The translations under genes were made by a program, and so were the position numbers. A stretch of DNA of 64,000 nucleotides, taken from Melampsora larici-populina 98AG31. Lineage: Eukaryota; Basidiomycota; Pucciniomycetes; Pucciniales; Melampsoraceae. The stretch is taken from NCBI RefSeq assembly GCF_000204055.1, contig NW_006768787.1, forward strand, positions 612,309 to 676,308, read 5' to 3'. This document shows positions 23,149 through 32,686 of the stretch, one piece after another. Every line of letters starts with the position of its first letter. The first letter of the stretch is position 1. The notes under the pieces are model-generated. The model saw only the letters and a program-made list of their open reading frames with translations. It had not been told where the DNA came from and made no database searches.

Positions 23149-25420
23149 ATGCCTCTTCCAATCTTTCAAACTGGACCGTGCCCTGGGTGCAGTGCTCTTT
23201 TCAAATTTCAAATCAAAGATGTGTGTGATGAATGTACTGATCTGGAGAACACCAAGGAAGGATTGCAAATTCCACGAAAGGATTACTGTGAGGGATGTGG
23301 TGATGGATACCGACGTTTGAAGGACAACATCTGTGGTCCTTGCCAAGGGTTATCTTCTAATTTATCGGCAGTTTCATCTCCGCTTTTGAATGTCAGACTT
23401 GGCTTGAATTCAAACAATCATCAAAGCCGACAAGCTAGCTCTTCTTGTTCTTCCCGCTCTCTGACAACACCTGATATATTAACCGAAATCGATGAACTTA
23501 CTCCAAGTTCCTATAGTGAAGCGTCTCAAAGTCAAAAAATTGGTACAAAGATCCCTACTGCTGTCACCATTGGCCAGGAAAAACACAATTGACACAGCCT
23601 CATTAAAGCACCAACTAGCCTGACTTTACCAGATTCCCATTGGTCTCACTCATCGACTAGTCGTGGTCCAAGGGGCATCAATCATCCATCAAAGATACAA
23701 TCAACAAACAATACTAAATCCATACCAATTGATTTTGTCTACCAGATTGATGGCAACCCAATGCCACACAATTTCACTGCTTTCACGGTCTCAGTGGATC
23801 TCAGCAATCGATCATGGTATTCGAACTTTGAGAAGGATGCATTTGAGTTCTTCCGTATGAAATCAGTCAATAAATTACCAAGCAAATTTCAATTAGATGA
23901 TGGGTGTCCTGAGGTCCCAGAATTTGACGAGCAATGGGTATACTTAGGTCAGGTCCGAAATAAGAGGAGTGTTATTTTCTCTTTGGAACAGCATGTTGTC
24001 GAGCTGTTGGAGCGTCCACCACAACGGGGTGCTTTATTTTTTGTGATGTTTAACGCCGACGATTCTCTTCATGTCAAGCAATCAGAAAATGCAGCTTCCT
24101 ACATACCCGACAAGAAGAAAAAGCGGCAATATGGTGGTGACTCAGAGGCATACTTGCCTTCTGATGATCTTTCTGATTCTTTGGCTGGAGAAACAACAAA
24201 TCATCTTAGCATTCGCAAATCCAAACAATTACAATTACAATCTCCATCAGGAACCTGTGATGAATCACAGCTTCCTTCTCAAGGATCCAATGGTGGTGAT
24301 CTCCCGGATATTGATGATTATCTTGATGGTGATTCCTCTTTCTCATTACCTATTATAATTACAAAGCTGACTAAACTGCATATTATACAGGTCCAACTGT
24401 CACCCCGACACAATTGAAGAGGCCTATCAAGGAGACACATAGTAAGTGAATGAAACTCCAATAGGTTATTGATTCAGCTATGGTATTGATACTTTTGGAT
24501 ATATAGAAGACCAAACACTCCAAGCAGTTACCTCTGAACCAGTCAACATACCCGAGAAACGCACTTGGGTGTCTGAAGTAGGAGGTAAGTCAAATTACAT
24601 TCCCAGTAGTGTCTATCAGCTCAAGGCTGATTCAATTGCTTTACTTTAGTTTCGGATCCTACATTGAAACCAATACCACTTGCAATTTCAAAATCTTTGG
24701 AAGCTGCAGGTTGTTGCCCTGACGACACTTGACCGTGGTATTTAGGAATTGCAAAAACGTTAACTATCCTGCAGGAGTCAGAGGAATCTGATACTGCCTC
24801 TGTGGCTGAGGAGTTCAAAATTGGATGGATTTGCCTTGAAGACTTTGTTCAATTTAATGAAACCAAGTCCTCCTATGTGGGTGATGTGATGCTTGGGAGT
24901 GATTTATTCACAAACTTCCTCTTGAATCCTTACGGCGGCTCTACATATGGTTCTTCAATCAATTACGATCCAAGTGATCCAAACTATAGGATTTGTTTGA
25001 GTGCGGAGGTACAGAGATTGATTGTGAGCTTTCAAAAGAAGGTGATTGATAACTTGGGAATTTCACCTGATATGAGAGAAATGTGTCTTTCACTCCAAGT
25101 AAGTCCTAATAGTATATTTTATTGACATACTTCAACTAACTATTTACACCATTTGGTCAATTGCATACAGGTTGCTAAAACTCTCACCTTTACAACCGCT
25201 CATGAATGCAAGGAACATCCCAGGCTATTTTCATGTAGGGAACAAGGAGTTGGATAATTGGAATCTTACATGACTCCAACAGACTTTACACTAAAGAAAC
25301 CGTACAAAAATCTGCACCAAATCATGCATGCTCTGGCCCATTCTAGTCATAATGATGGCAAAGCAATGGTAGTAGTGTTGGAATCTCAGGGAGGCTTAAT
25401 TACTGATTTTTCAATGCTTA
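23149..25420 (+). pseudogene. Zinc-ribbon gene with possibly alpha-kinase-like C-terminus (transposon cargo)
   Basis: The frame begins at the ATG at 23149 with four CxxC knuckles (CPGC, CDEC, CEGC, CGPC) in the first ~70 residues, then a Ser-rich linker. A TGA at 23590-23592 breaks an otherwise continuous first exon that runs to about 24325. Further small exons are suggested by GT/AG pairs near 24326-24391, 24440-24507, 24585-24650 and 25098-25171. The C-terminal part contains GWICLEDFVQFNETKSSYVG and, near 25330, HALAHSSHNDGKAMVVVLES followed by QGG. The order recalls the DLQG region of alpha-kinases (MHCK/EF2K family) in rust genomes, but key residues are not convincingly present; I rate that reading as weak. 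A TAA/TAG-type break also lies near 25255. Function is unknown; the metal-ribbon N-terminus is clear. Confidence 0.5.
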
Positions 25421-26773
25421 ATTTGACATAAGTGCAGGTTTATAGCTAATAAAAACTTGCCGCACAGCAGTATACTGATGCTAAGCTTGGATTTTTTGCT
25501 TCAAGTTGGCCGTTGGAGAGTGAAAACCAAGGTGAAGCACGGATTCAAAATTTCAGTGCTAGCCATCACTGTTCACCTCTATGTGGTCTCCTTGGCCTCC
25601 ATAAATGTGATGTACCATACGGAGAGCAGGGAAGCGTTGATGAGATTTAGCTGCAGTGGTTGGTTTTAATCCTAAACTTCTACAGAGTGTAGATAATGAA
25701 ATGAAATTGAAAGTCATACTTGACACTTTGTGATCTACATGCAGTTGAGAGAAGTGGAGTGATTCTTGCTACATAACAAATGATTTGAGAAGCAAAACAA
25801 ATGAAGGTAACAAATAAAATCAGATGAAAAGAAATTGAGATGAAAAAGAACTAGCTGCAGATCAGAGCCACTTCAGCCACTTCAAAACTGGTTGAGCCAG
25901 GCGCGCACATCTATGCCTTGGTCTTTGCTTTCCTGACATCAGACTGGCACCATTTTCCAGTTTTAACAAGACTGAGTACATGTCATTCTCCCTTTTCAAG
26001 AACGGTCTGCATTGCACAAATAAAGAAGCAGTCATTCTTTTTCTAGCTCAGTCTAATGATCAATATACATGAAATAAAGAAGCATTCATTTTTTTCAATC
26101 TCAGTCTAAAGATCCACATACAAAAAATTATTACTATGGCTTCCACTTCCTATTAGGAAGTTCCAATATATCATGGATAACTAATATATTTCACATTCCA
26201 CAACACAAGTAATTTCATTTAAAAAGATAAAAGTAAGAAGAGGTCCTAGCAAACCAAATGAAAATCAAAGCAGGCAAAACACAATTGATCCTATTCAAAC
26301 TGATTGAAGATAAAGTAAGAGTTCCTAGTGAACCAAAAAAAACATATGAAGGCAAAAGGTCCCAAGTGTGTAAAACCGTTCAATTTCTTTCTTGGAACCA
26401 ATCTAAATCAATCTCATCTGAGTTCATTTTTTCATTTTTTATTCAATCAATCTAAATCACAAATTCTTATGTCTTTTTTTGCTTATCTGAGTTCTTTTTT
26501 TTCTTTTTTTCTACTTCATCCTCATATGATTTTACATGCATCTGGCAATATTTTAACCACTCTTTCTCTCCCATGGTTTCCTTTTTCTCAGAAAGGAACT
26601 GGATATGTTGTACCAAAGACTCCGAAATCTGACAGGAGGAACCATACCTGGTCACCTGACACAATTTGTGTTTTGTCACACTTCCATCCGGCTTGAAAGA
26701 CTGCGACTCCGTGGTATAATGGAGAATCTATGGTTATCAAAAAGTTAGATTTGCCAACAAAAAACAACTCTCT
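25421..26773. other. Non-coding interior of the 8.9-kb transposon
   Basis: AT-rich, with T-rich tracts (26470-26520) and no frame that I can connect to a known family. It separates the plus-strand cargo gene from the minus-strand genes, so it probably contains convergent 3' regions. Confidence 0.4.
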
Positions 26774-27862
26774 TCACTCAGCTGGGTGAATAAAACTCAC
26801 AGTCGTGTCCCAAATCATTTCTACCACTCCCTCACATAGGTAAAAAGGGACACATATTCCAAATTCCTCAACACAAAACGTAGAACCCTTTGAATTACCC
26901 AGATTCTTTTCTTTTGCCTTTTCATGAGGTCGGCCTGTCTTCCGATTTGCAAGGCAAAACATACCAAAACTATACCTTGTACGATCATGATCCAAATCAG
27001 CTTTGTTGTAGAATCCGTCGCAGGTGACTACTAGGTTTGATGCAAAGACCTTCCCATTTTGAGTATACTGCCATTTGACATCGTGAAATCCGGGGACATC
27101 GGCTTTGGAAGCCAAGTCCAGATTTGTTTGAAAGACAAACATCAAGAGTGAGCCAAAGCGCTCGGCCCAGAAGTCGCAAATCCGATGAAATTGTTCCATA
27201 CACTCTTGATCACTTTGAATTCGCTCATCAGTGGCGGATCCGAAAGAGCTGATACTGTAAACACCTGAAGATATTCAGCAAGAATAAGCATCTGAGTGAC
27301 TCGAGCAGATCCTAGAGAGAGAAACAATCACACCTGCTGATTTACATTTTTCACAACCTCCTCTCAACCCACAGCACCCCGTAAAACCAGTGTAACTTTC
27401 ATCATCCTTGATACCTTGAATTGAATTATGCAATTCACAATTTTTGCGGGCACAGGCATGAAGGTTAGTAGTTGATATTGAGTGAGCAAACTTCTCTTTC
27501 AACTCATCCTCCATTACAGCAAATGGGTTACATCAGACAATTACTACATTTAGGGTCTTCTTATCCACAACAACCACAGTTCCTTCTTTGATGTGGATTG
27601 GTTTGTAAGGTCCAAGATCTGGTCAATCCTTCAAGCTATACCGGAAAATAAAGACAGTGTCGGAAGGAAGCCCTAGCTCCCTAGCAAGTTTAGATTTGAG
27701 AGTGGTTGTATTGATGTGTTTACACGGGAGAGGACGTCCAATATGTAACTCCTTTCTATACCTAGCCTTCCCTTCAATATAGCATTTTGATGTTTTAGAT
27801 TTCCGATTTGGTACTTTAATACCGGCTGCTTTTTTTGCGCTTTCAGATCTTGCACGTGCCAT
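26774..27862 (-). pseudogene. TET/JBP-like 2-oxoglutarate/Fe(II) dioxygenase (transposon cargo)
   Basis: Two exons, 27862-27334 and 27264-26774, with a 69-bp phase-1 intron; together 340 codons including the stop. TET/JBP enzymes oxidise 5-methylpyrimidines in DNA. Family signals: an N-terminal basic stretch, a VVVVD hydrophobic strand, a Cys-rich insert (27440-27340), then FASNLVVT, an FGMF block and a GVVEMIW strand (27035-26790) in the order known from fungal TET/JBP proteins. The iron-binding HxD expected in the N-x2-HxD stretch reads DLD here (His codon replaced, 26998-26990), so even a repaired protein may be inactive. Two in-frame TGA codons (27623-27625, 27533-27535) break exon 1. Fungal TET/JBP genes are known to travel with transposons, which supports the call. 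Confidence 0.6.
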
Positions 27863-28140
27863 TCTGAGGATTACAAGTGATATTATTGTTAGAGAATAAT
27901 ATCACTTGAGCATCAAGGGATATACTTACCTAGAAAGTGACTCCAATAGACTGAGTCCAAAAGCAAAGAAAGTTCCACGAGAACCAAGAGCGAGGACCGC
28001 AAGATCCTAAAGAAGTAAAGATCACAAAACAATTGTAAGCAAGCTTGATAATTAAACAGAGCAAATCAACACAAAGAGCAGTGAGAAAAACTTACAATTG
28101 ATAAAGTAACTTCTAACACAACCAATTAAACCAAACAAGC
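27863..28140. other. Upstream region of the TET/JBP-like gene
   Basis: AT-rich sequence directly upstream of the minus-strand ATG at 27862; presumably promoter. No motif stands out. Confidence 0.35.
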
Positions 28141-28414
28141 AAAAACTTCCCAGCAGAGAACAAGACGCCGAAGCGTAGAACAGAGTCAAACAAACAGGGT
28201 CAAGCAAAGCAACTGGGACGCGATTGAAAAGAATGATTGATATGTAAAAGAGGGTTGTGGTTCGAGTAGGAACACACAAAAACTTCCCAGCAGAACGCGA
28301 GACCCCGAATCGTAGAACGGAGTCAAACAAACAGGGTCAAGCAAAGCAACTGGGAAGGGATTGAATCGATTGGTTGAAACATAAAAGAGGGCGTGGTTCC
28401 AGTAGATATCAATT
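28141..28414. repeat. 137-bp tandem duplication
   Basis: Copies begin at 28141 and 28278, each starting AAAAACTTCCCAGCAG and sharing AAACAAACAGGGTCAAGCAA. They are about 90% identical. Confidence 0.85.
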
Positions 28415-28429
28415 GATCAAGTCGATCAA

Positions 28430-28900
28430 GTCAATTGAATGGGTTGTGATCTACAGTGACATATTGTAAGAAAAATCTATAATCAATTAGAAGGAAGCTT
28501 CTGATATAACACAAGTTAGACAACATAGTTACCAATTGATTGATCGATTAGAATTAGTGGGTTGTGATTGAGCAGATCGAGACAATAAATCAAAAGCAGG
28601 TTTTTAAGATGTAAAGCGCAAGTTAGATCGAGTGTTTGATCAGATTGAGAGGGTTGTGATAGAGCAATTCGAGAAAATCAATCAAAAGGAGGTGATCAAT
28701 TAGAATGATAGGGTTGTGATTGAGCAAATCGAGAGTAGTTACCAATTGATTGATTGATTAGAATCATAGGGTTGTGTTTGAGCAAATTGAGAGTAGTTAC
28801 CGAGAGATTGATCGATTAGAATGAGTGGGTTGTGATTGAGAAAATCAAGAAAATCAATCAAAAGGAGCTTTTTAAGATGTAAAACGCAAGGTGGACAATA
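28430..28900. repeat. Degenerate minisatellite
   Basis: About seven diverged copies of a unit near 60 bp with the core GGGTTGTGATTGAGCAAATC, spaced irregularly, plus a repeated AGGTTTTTAAGATGTAAA-like block. It lies inside the 8.9-kb transposon between the two minus-strand genes. Confidence 0.75.
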
Positions 28901-29723
28901 TGTGATTGATACCCGAGATGACCCTGACAATGTATCTCGCTTTGTACGTAATCAAATAGATCCTGAGAGGTATAAATCTAGCTACAAGAGATAGATCATC
29001 GCAATAAGTAATCCGGCGTGAATTCTTAAAAGCAGAAAGCTGTAAGACTTACATCACTCAATCTAGATTGCTTGAGGAAAACCAATGTGGCTGATGAGTT
29101 GAGCAGTGGTTATTTAAAGATCAGTACAAATGTGTGAAGATTAAAAAACTTTGCTGAAGTGGAACAAGAATGTTTGAGACAATCAGCAGAATAGCAAGTA
29201 GGGCAAGATGGGCATTGAGGGCAGACCAAAATCAAGCGTTCCCAAGGTTAGGTTTGGTTGGGGCTGCTTAGGTCTGATTAATGGTTAAGGCACCTAGCTG
29301 CAGGTCAGGGTAAGGGGGTCTGTATAAGTATCACGGTGTCAAGAGAAGCCACGATGAGTGCTCCAGGAGAGATAAAATAATGAAGATGGGGTATATTGGA
29401 ATTCTTTTTATAATGAACCATGTGCGCCTTGCAAAACTGCATATAACTCACTATACAACCTTGGACAAAAGATGGCATCTTTGAGTTGGTTGGGACAGAT
29501 TTGCACTTGAGCAGGCAACATAGGTTCAAATGCACACAATGGAAAACACATCACTCAAACTATTGGTCTTATAAGTTTTGAGACAACTGAGTATTATTGA
29601 TTGAGTTGGATCTTCTACTGATTGGACTAAACTAATTTTCCATTTGTTAAACACTTAGGATATTGGACCGTATAAATGTATAAATGAAATTGACAAAAAG
29701 CCCTTTCTCCATCAGTTCTCGCA
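28901..29723. other. Non-coding interior of the 8.9-kb transposon
   Basis: No gene is seen. It lies downstream of the transposase stop (29724) on the minus strand. Confidence 0.4.
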
Positions 29724-31351
29724 TTATTCCACACCATCATCATCACTTTTGTCTATAAATTTGTATTCACTTTTGAGCAAAGTTTCCAATTCTTCATCTT
29801 CTTCATCTTCAATTTCTTCAATTTCTTCATTGTCTTCATCTTCATATTTGTGATTTTGAGAATTGTTTGCTGATTTTAAATCATCAAGGTTCAGGTCCTG
29901 CTCTTTCAAAATTTGATGCATTGCTTCGAGGAGATCCCACACAGAGTTGATATTGAGTGTGTCTACATTCCAACCTAGTTGAGATATCAAATTGTTGAAC
30001 AGAGTACTGAGTGGTTCGGCTGTTACCACAGACAGTTCATCCCTGTCAGGATAGTACTTATCAAGCATTGCCTGTACAACATTGGCCGGAACAGGGGTAA
30101 TGCCTTCTTCTCCATTGTAATCTTCAGGGACAAAATAGCATACATCGGGTGCTACACCATTCGGAAGGGCAGAGTTACGGTTCTTGTGTGTCCGGTGAGA
30201 ATTCTTTTCTTCAACATACTCATCCATCATACACTGGACTAGTGGGATGAATAAATGTAGAAAAGTTGACCTGTCAGAGAATTAAGGTTAACTGATAGTG
30301 GAGAGGGAGATACTCATATAGAAAGTGAAATGACTTACTCTTGAAGTGGATCACTTGGGTTGTAGCGCCCTTCATCTACTGCCTTTTTGATATTTTTACG
30401 AATTGAGATGTTTTTTGCACGCATCAATTGTGACCAGAGTGATTCAATCTTTTGATTAAATGTTGATTTAGTAAAGATGTGTCTTTTTCTAGCTTCATCT
30501 GCATCATCTTGGTGGAAAACTCTAGCAAACGTCATTTGATGAGTGGCCATATTTAATGTTTCAGTCTCATGGTCGGTGGATGTTTGTTTTGGAAAGCCTC
30601 CACATGCTGCAACAGTTTCAAGAAATTGAACCCCAATGCGTTGAGGATTGTTGTTGTTCTTACCAATCTTCAAGCTAAGCATTCGACAAGACCAGGTGTC
30701 AATGATACCATACATAGTAATCCCGTAACGTTTAAGTTTGTCATGTCCATCGGATGCCCATATGTGATTGGGGTGACGCACACGGTAGACTCGTCGCTTC
30801 AATCGATGCCTTTTACGCAAAGCCACCCCATCAGCATCAACAACAGAAAGGAGTTTGGCCACAGTGTTTTGATTGGGCCGGACGGATTCAGCGGTTGCCA
30901 TGATGTGAGCCATACGACGTGATCCTGCATTTTCATCGCCAGCTTGTTTCCTTTCAATCATCTTTCTTGCTGCTTCCTCAGCTGTAATAAGACCCAGCTC
31001 TATATCATCTTTACGCCAATGCAATCCTATTTGTTTTGATAATGATTTGAGCATTGTCATTGTAAATAAAGGAAACTTGTGACGGTTTTGTATAACTTGA
31101 ACCACTTCTTTTTGTTGCCATCGTTTGGTATGATATTCCTTCATGAGAGTGGCACACTGATCTTTGTCGGCTTGACTGAGGCTAGGTTGAGCAGTACTCA
31201 GCTTAAGTCGCTGGAGATGTCTTTGAAGGCTACAAAGAGACAGATTTTCGTAAGTAGATTGCTGACAAAGGAGGTCTAGTAGTTGTTTCTGGGTGAGTTT
31301 GTGTTGAGAGTGTTTGATCAAGAGTTCATCGAGTCCTGGGTCCAAGGGCAT
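29724..31351 (-). CDS. Integrase-type DDE transposase (519 aa)
   Basis: Exons 31351-30339 and 30270-29724 with a 68-bp GTAAGT...ACAG intron give 520 codons including the stop, with no internal stop. It is an rve/retroviral-integrase-fold transposase of a family common in basidiomycetes and usually annotated as integrase core domain protein. The N-terminal ~190 residues are helical and basic, with a QxxLL-type helix-turn-helix look. The catalytic core has Asp201 in WASDGHDK, Asp260 in STDHETET and Glu303 in NQKIESLW. After the core comes FLHLFIPLVQ...DEYVEEKN, a block conserved in this family, and an acidic Glu/Asp-rich tail. It should act on the TACGG inverted repeats that enclose it. It is the only undamaged gene in the element, so the transposon may still be mobile. 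Confidence 0.88.
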
Positions 31352-31559
31352 ACTGATGATGAAGAATCTACTGGCGGTTGTAATGATCAAATCAGTTTGT
31401 AGCATTCATCAAGAGATGTGGAATGAGAACTTACTTGTATATATACACGCAGTTGTGTGTAAGGGGGTTGGTGTTGAAGGGGGATGGTATACCGTACACT
31501 GACGAAAGTGTAATCTTGAGACTGACAAAATTGATCTTGATGCCAATGAAAGGGCTCAG

Positions 31560-31712
31560 TGGGTGTTGATGATTGTTTGAGTTGATTTTCAAAAGTAGGT
31601 GTGTAGTTTTGTGTTATGTGTATATGTAAAGTGGCGGACACCCCACTGTAATTTATGATTGATAATTTGATTTTGGGAGTGGCGGACCCCCCCCACGCTC
31701 AGGGCTTCCGTA
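31560..31712 (-). repeat. Right terminal inverted repeat of the 8.9-kb transposon
   Basis: Inverted copy of 22785-22937. It ends in the complement of TACGGAAGCC, next to the target copy GCTTCC at 31713-31718. The G-run in the repeat differs in length between the two ends. Confidence 0.92.
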
Positions 31713-32047
31713 GCTTCCACCTACTGACACATCTTTCCAGGCATCTACCGAAACCACCTCCAACAACTCCCAAAATTTCACGCACGCAAGGCAAGGGCAA
31801 AGCCAAAGAGTTTGCCCCCGTTGATCTCCCCCTTGACTTGCCTTCGCCAGATGCTGACCTGTCCGACCCGGAAACAACCATTGCCCAAACGGCAACGGTT
31901 GTCAAGCAAACGCCAGCCAAGGAGGCACCGGTGGTCAAAGCCAAAAAGAGCAAGGCATTGACTAAGGCGGTCATTGTTCCAGACGAGCTTGAACAAGAAG
32001 ATGAAGACATTGCCGAGGAAGATAGTGATTGGGAGATGGAAGATTGA

Positions 32048-32686
32048 CTTATGCATTGCTTTGTACTTGGATCGTGACCGTAGACTTCAATGCCTTTTCC
32101 TTTCTTCTTTTGTTCATAGAGTGCATAGTGTATATACCCATTGATGAGTTTGTATCAAATGTCTATAGACTGTTAATAATCCACCTCCATGTGATCCCGT
32201 GCCAATGCGTCTTTAGGTAGCCATACAATAAACAAGTCCCATTCAAAATTAATAATTCACTACCTTATCCTGTGACAAGGCCCGTGAGGTAGACAAAGTG
32301 TAGCCACACTCAATTCAAAACTGGCCTGTAAGAATTGTTCCTAGCGTCATTTCTCCTTGAGCTGAGCCTCTTGCCATCCCTTGCCATTGGCAATCTTTTT
32401 ATACACTTAATATATCCCTCTCCAGGCCCCTCTGTTGCTTTGTTCTCCCTTTTCACATTCTATACTCTGTTTGACAACATCATTTGTCTTTGCAAACAGG
32501 AACACCCACAACTTTACATCTTACTTACGCCAACTTCGCCTAATAAATTCACCCGCTCCATGTCTGCACATCACCACCTCGCTGTCACTTCTACCGTAAT
32601 CCTCCCTATTATCCTCAGCATCAACATTATCCCATTCAAGACTCGACCTGTGAAAGTACCCCTGTGTCATTAAACTTTCAGTCTTC
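32048..32686. other. Spacer between two plus-strand genes
   Basis: Holds the 3' region of the 401-aa gene and the presumed promoter of the Helitron helicase. A short frame beginning at an ATG near 32561 might be an upstream exon, but I cannot connect it with a good intron. Confidence 0.35.

Larger units (their letters stand above)
22785..31712. mobile_element. 8.9-kb cargo-carrying DNA transposon (integrase-type DDE)
   Basis: Inverted repeats of about 153 bp start TACGGAAGCCCTGAGC at both ends and are over 90% identical by eye. The flanks are a perfect 6-bp duplication GCTTCC (22779-22784, 31713-31718). Removing the element and one copy restores the host gene frame. It contains a plus-strand zinc-ribbon gene, a minus-strand TET/JBP-like gene and a minus-strand integrase-type transposase. 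The 6-bp target and transposase type remind me of the IS3EU superfamily; that name is from memory and is inference. Confidence 0.92.
21655..32047 (+). pseudogene. Five-exon gene of unknown function (401 aa), split in its last exon by a transposon
   Basis: Exons 21655-21729, 21782-22165, 22234-22386, 22446-22528 and 22603-22784 continue after the transposon at 31719-32047. With the insert and one target copy removed they total 1206 nt, exactly 402 codons with the stop, and no internal stop. Introns are 52, 68, 59 and 74 bp with GT/AG ends, the first using GTCAGT. As it stands the frame ends at 22798 after four residues donated by the transposon end. The first ~230 residues look beta-rich and globular; GRETLISGFIIDFDSG resembles OB-fold strands, a weak resemblance. 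The tail is Lys/Ala-rich with a nuclear-signal-like SNKRKAAAAEE and ends strongly acidic. It lies 640 bp upstream of the Helitron helicase on the same strand, so it may be a Helitron accessory gene. Confidence 0.8.

Noticed and set aside
13008..27625. TGA read as Trp or Arg (alternative genetic code)
   Set aside because: The long intact MULE gene and the transposase at 29724-31351 use standard stops and no internal TGA; the interrupted frames belong to old elements.
28430..28900. CRISPR-like repeat array
   Set aside because: Repeats are degenerate and irregularly spaced without unique spacers, and the context is eukaryotic.
29979..30242. Plus-strand open frame
   Set aside because: Antisense to exon 2 of the integrase-type transposase.
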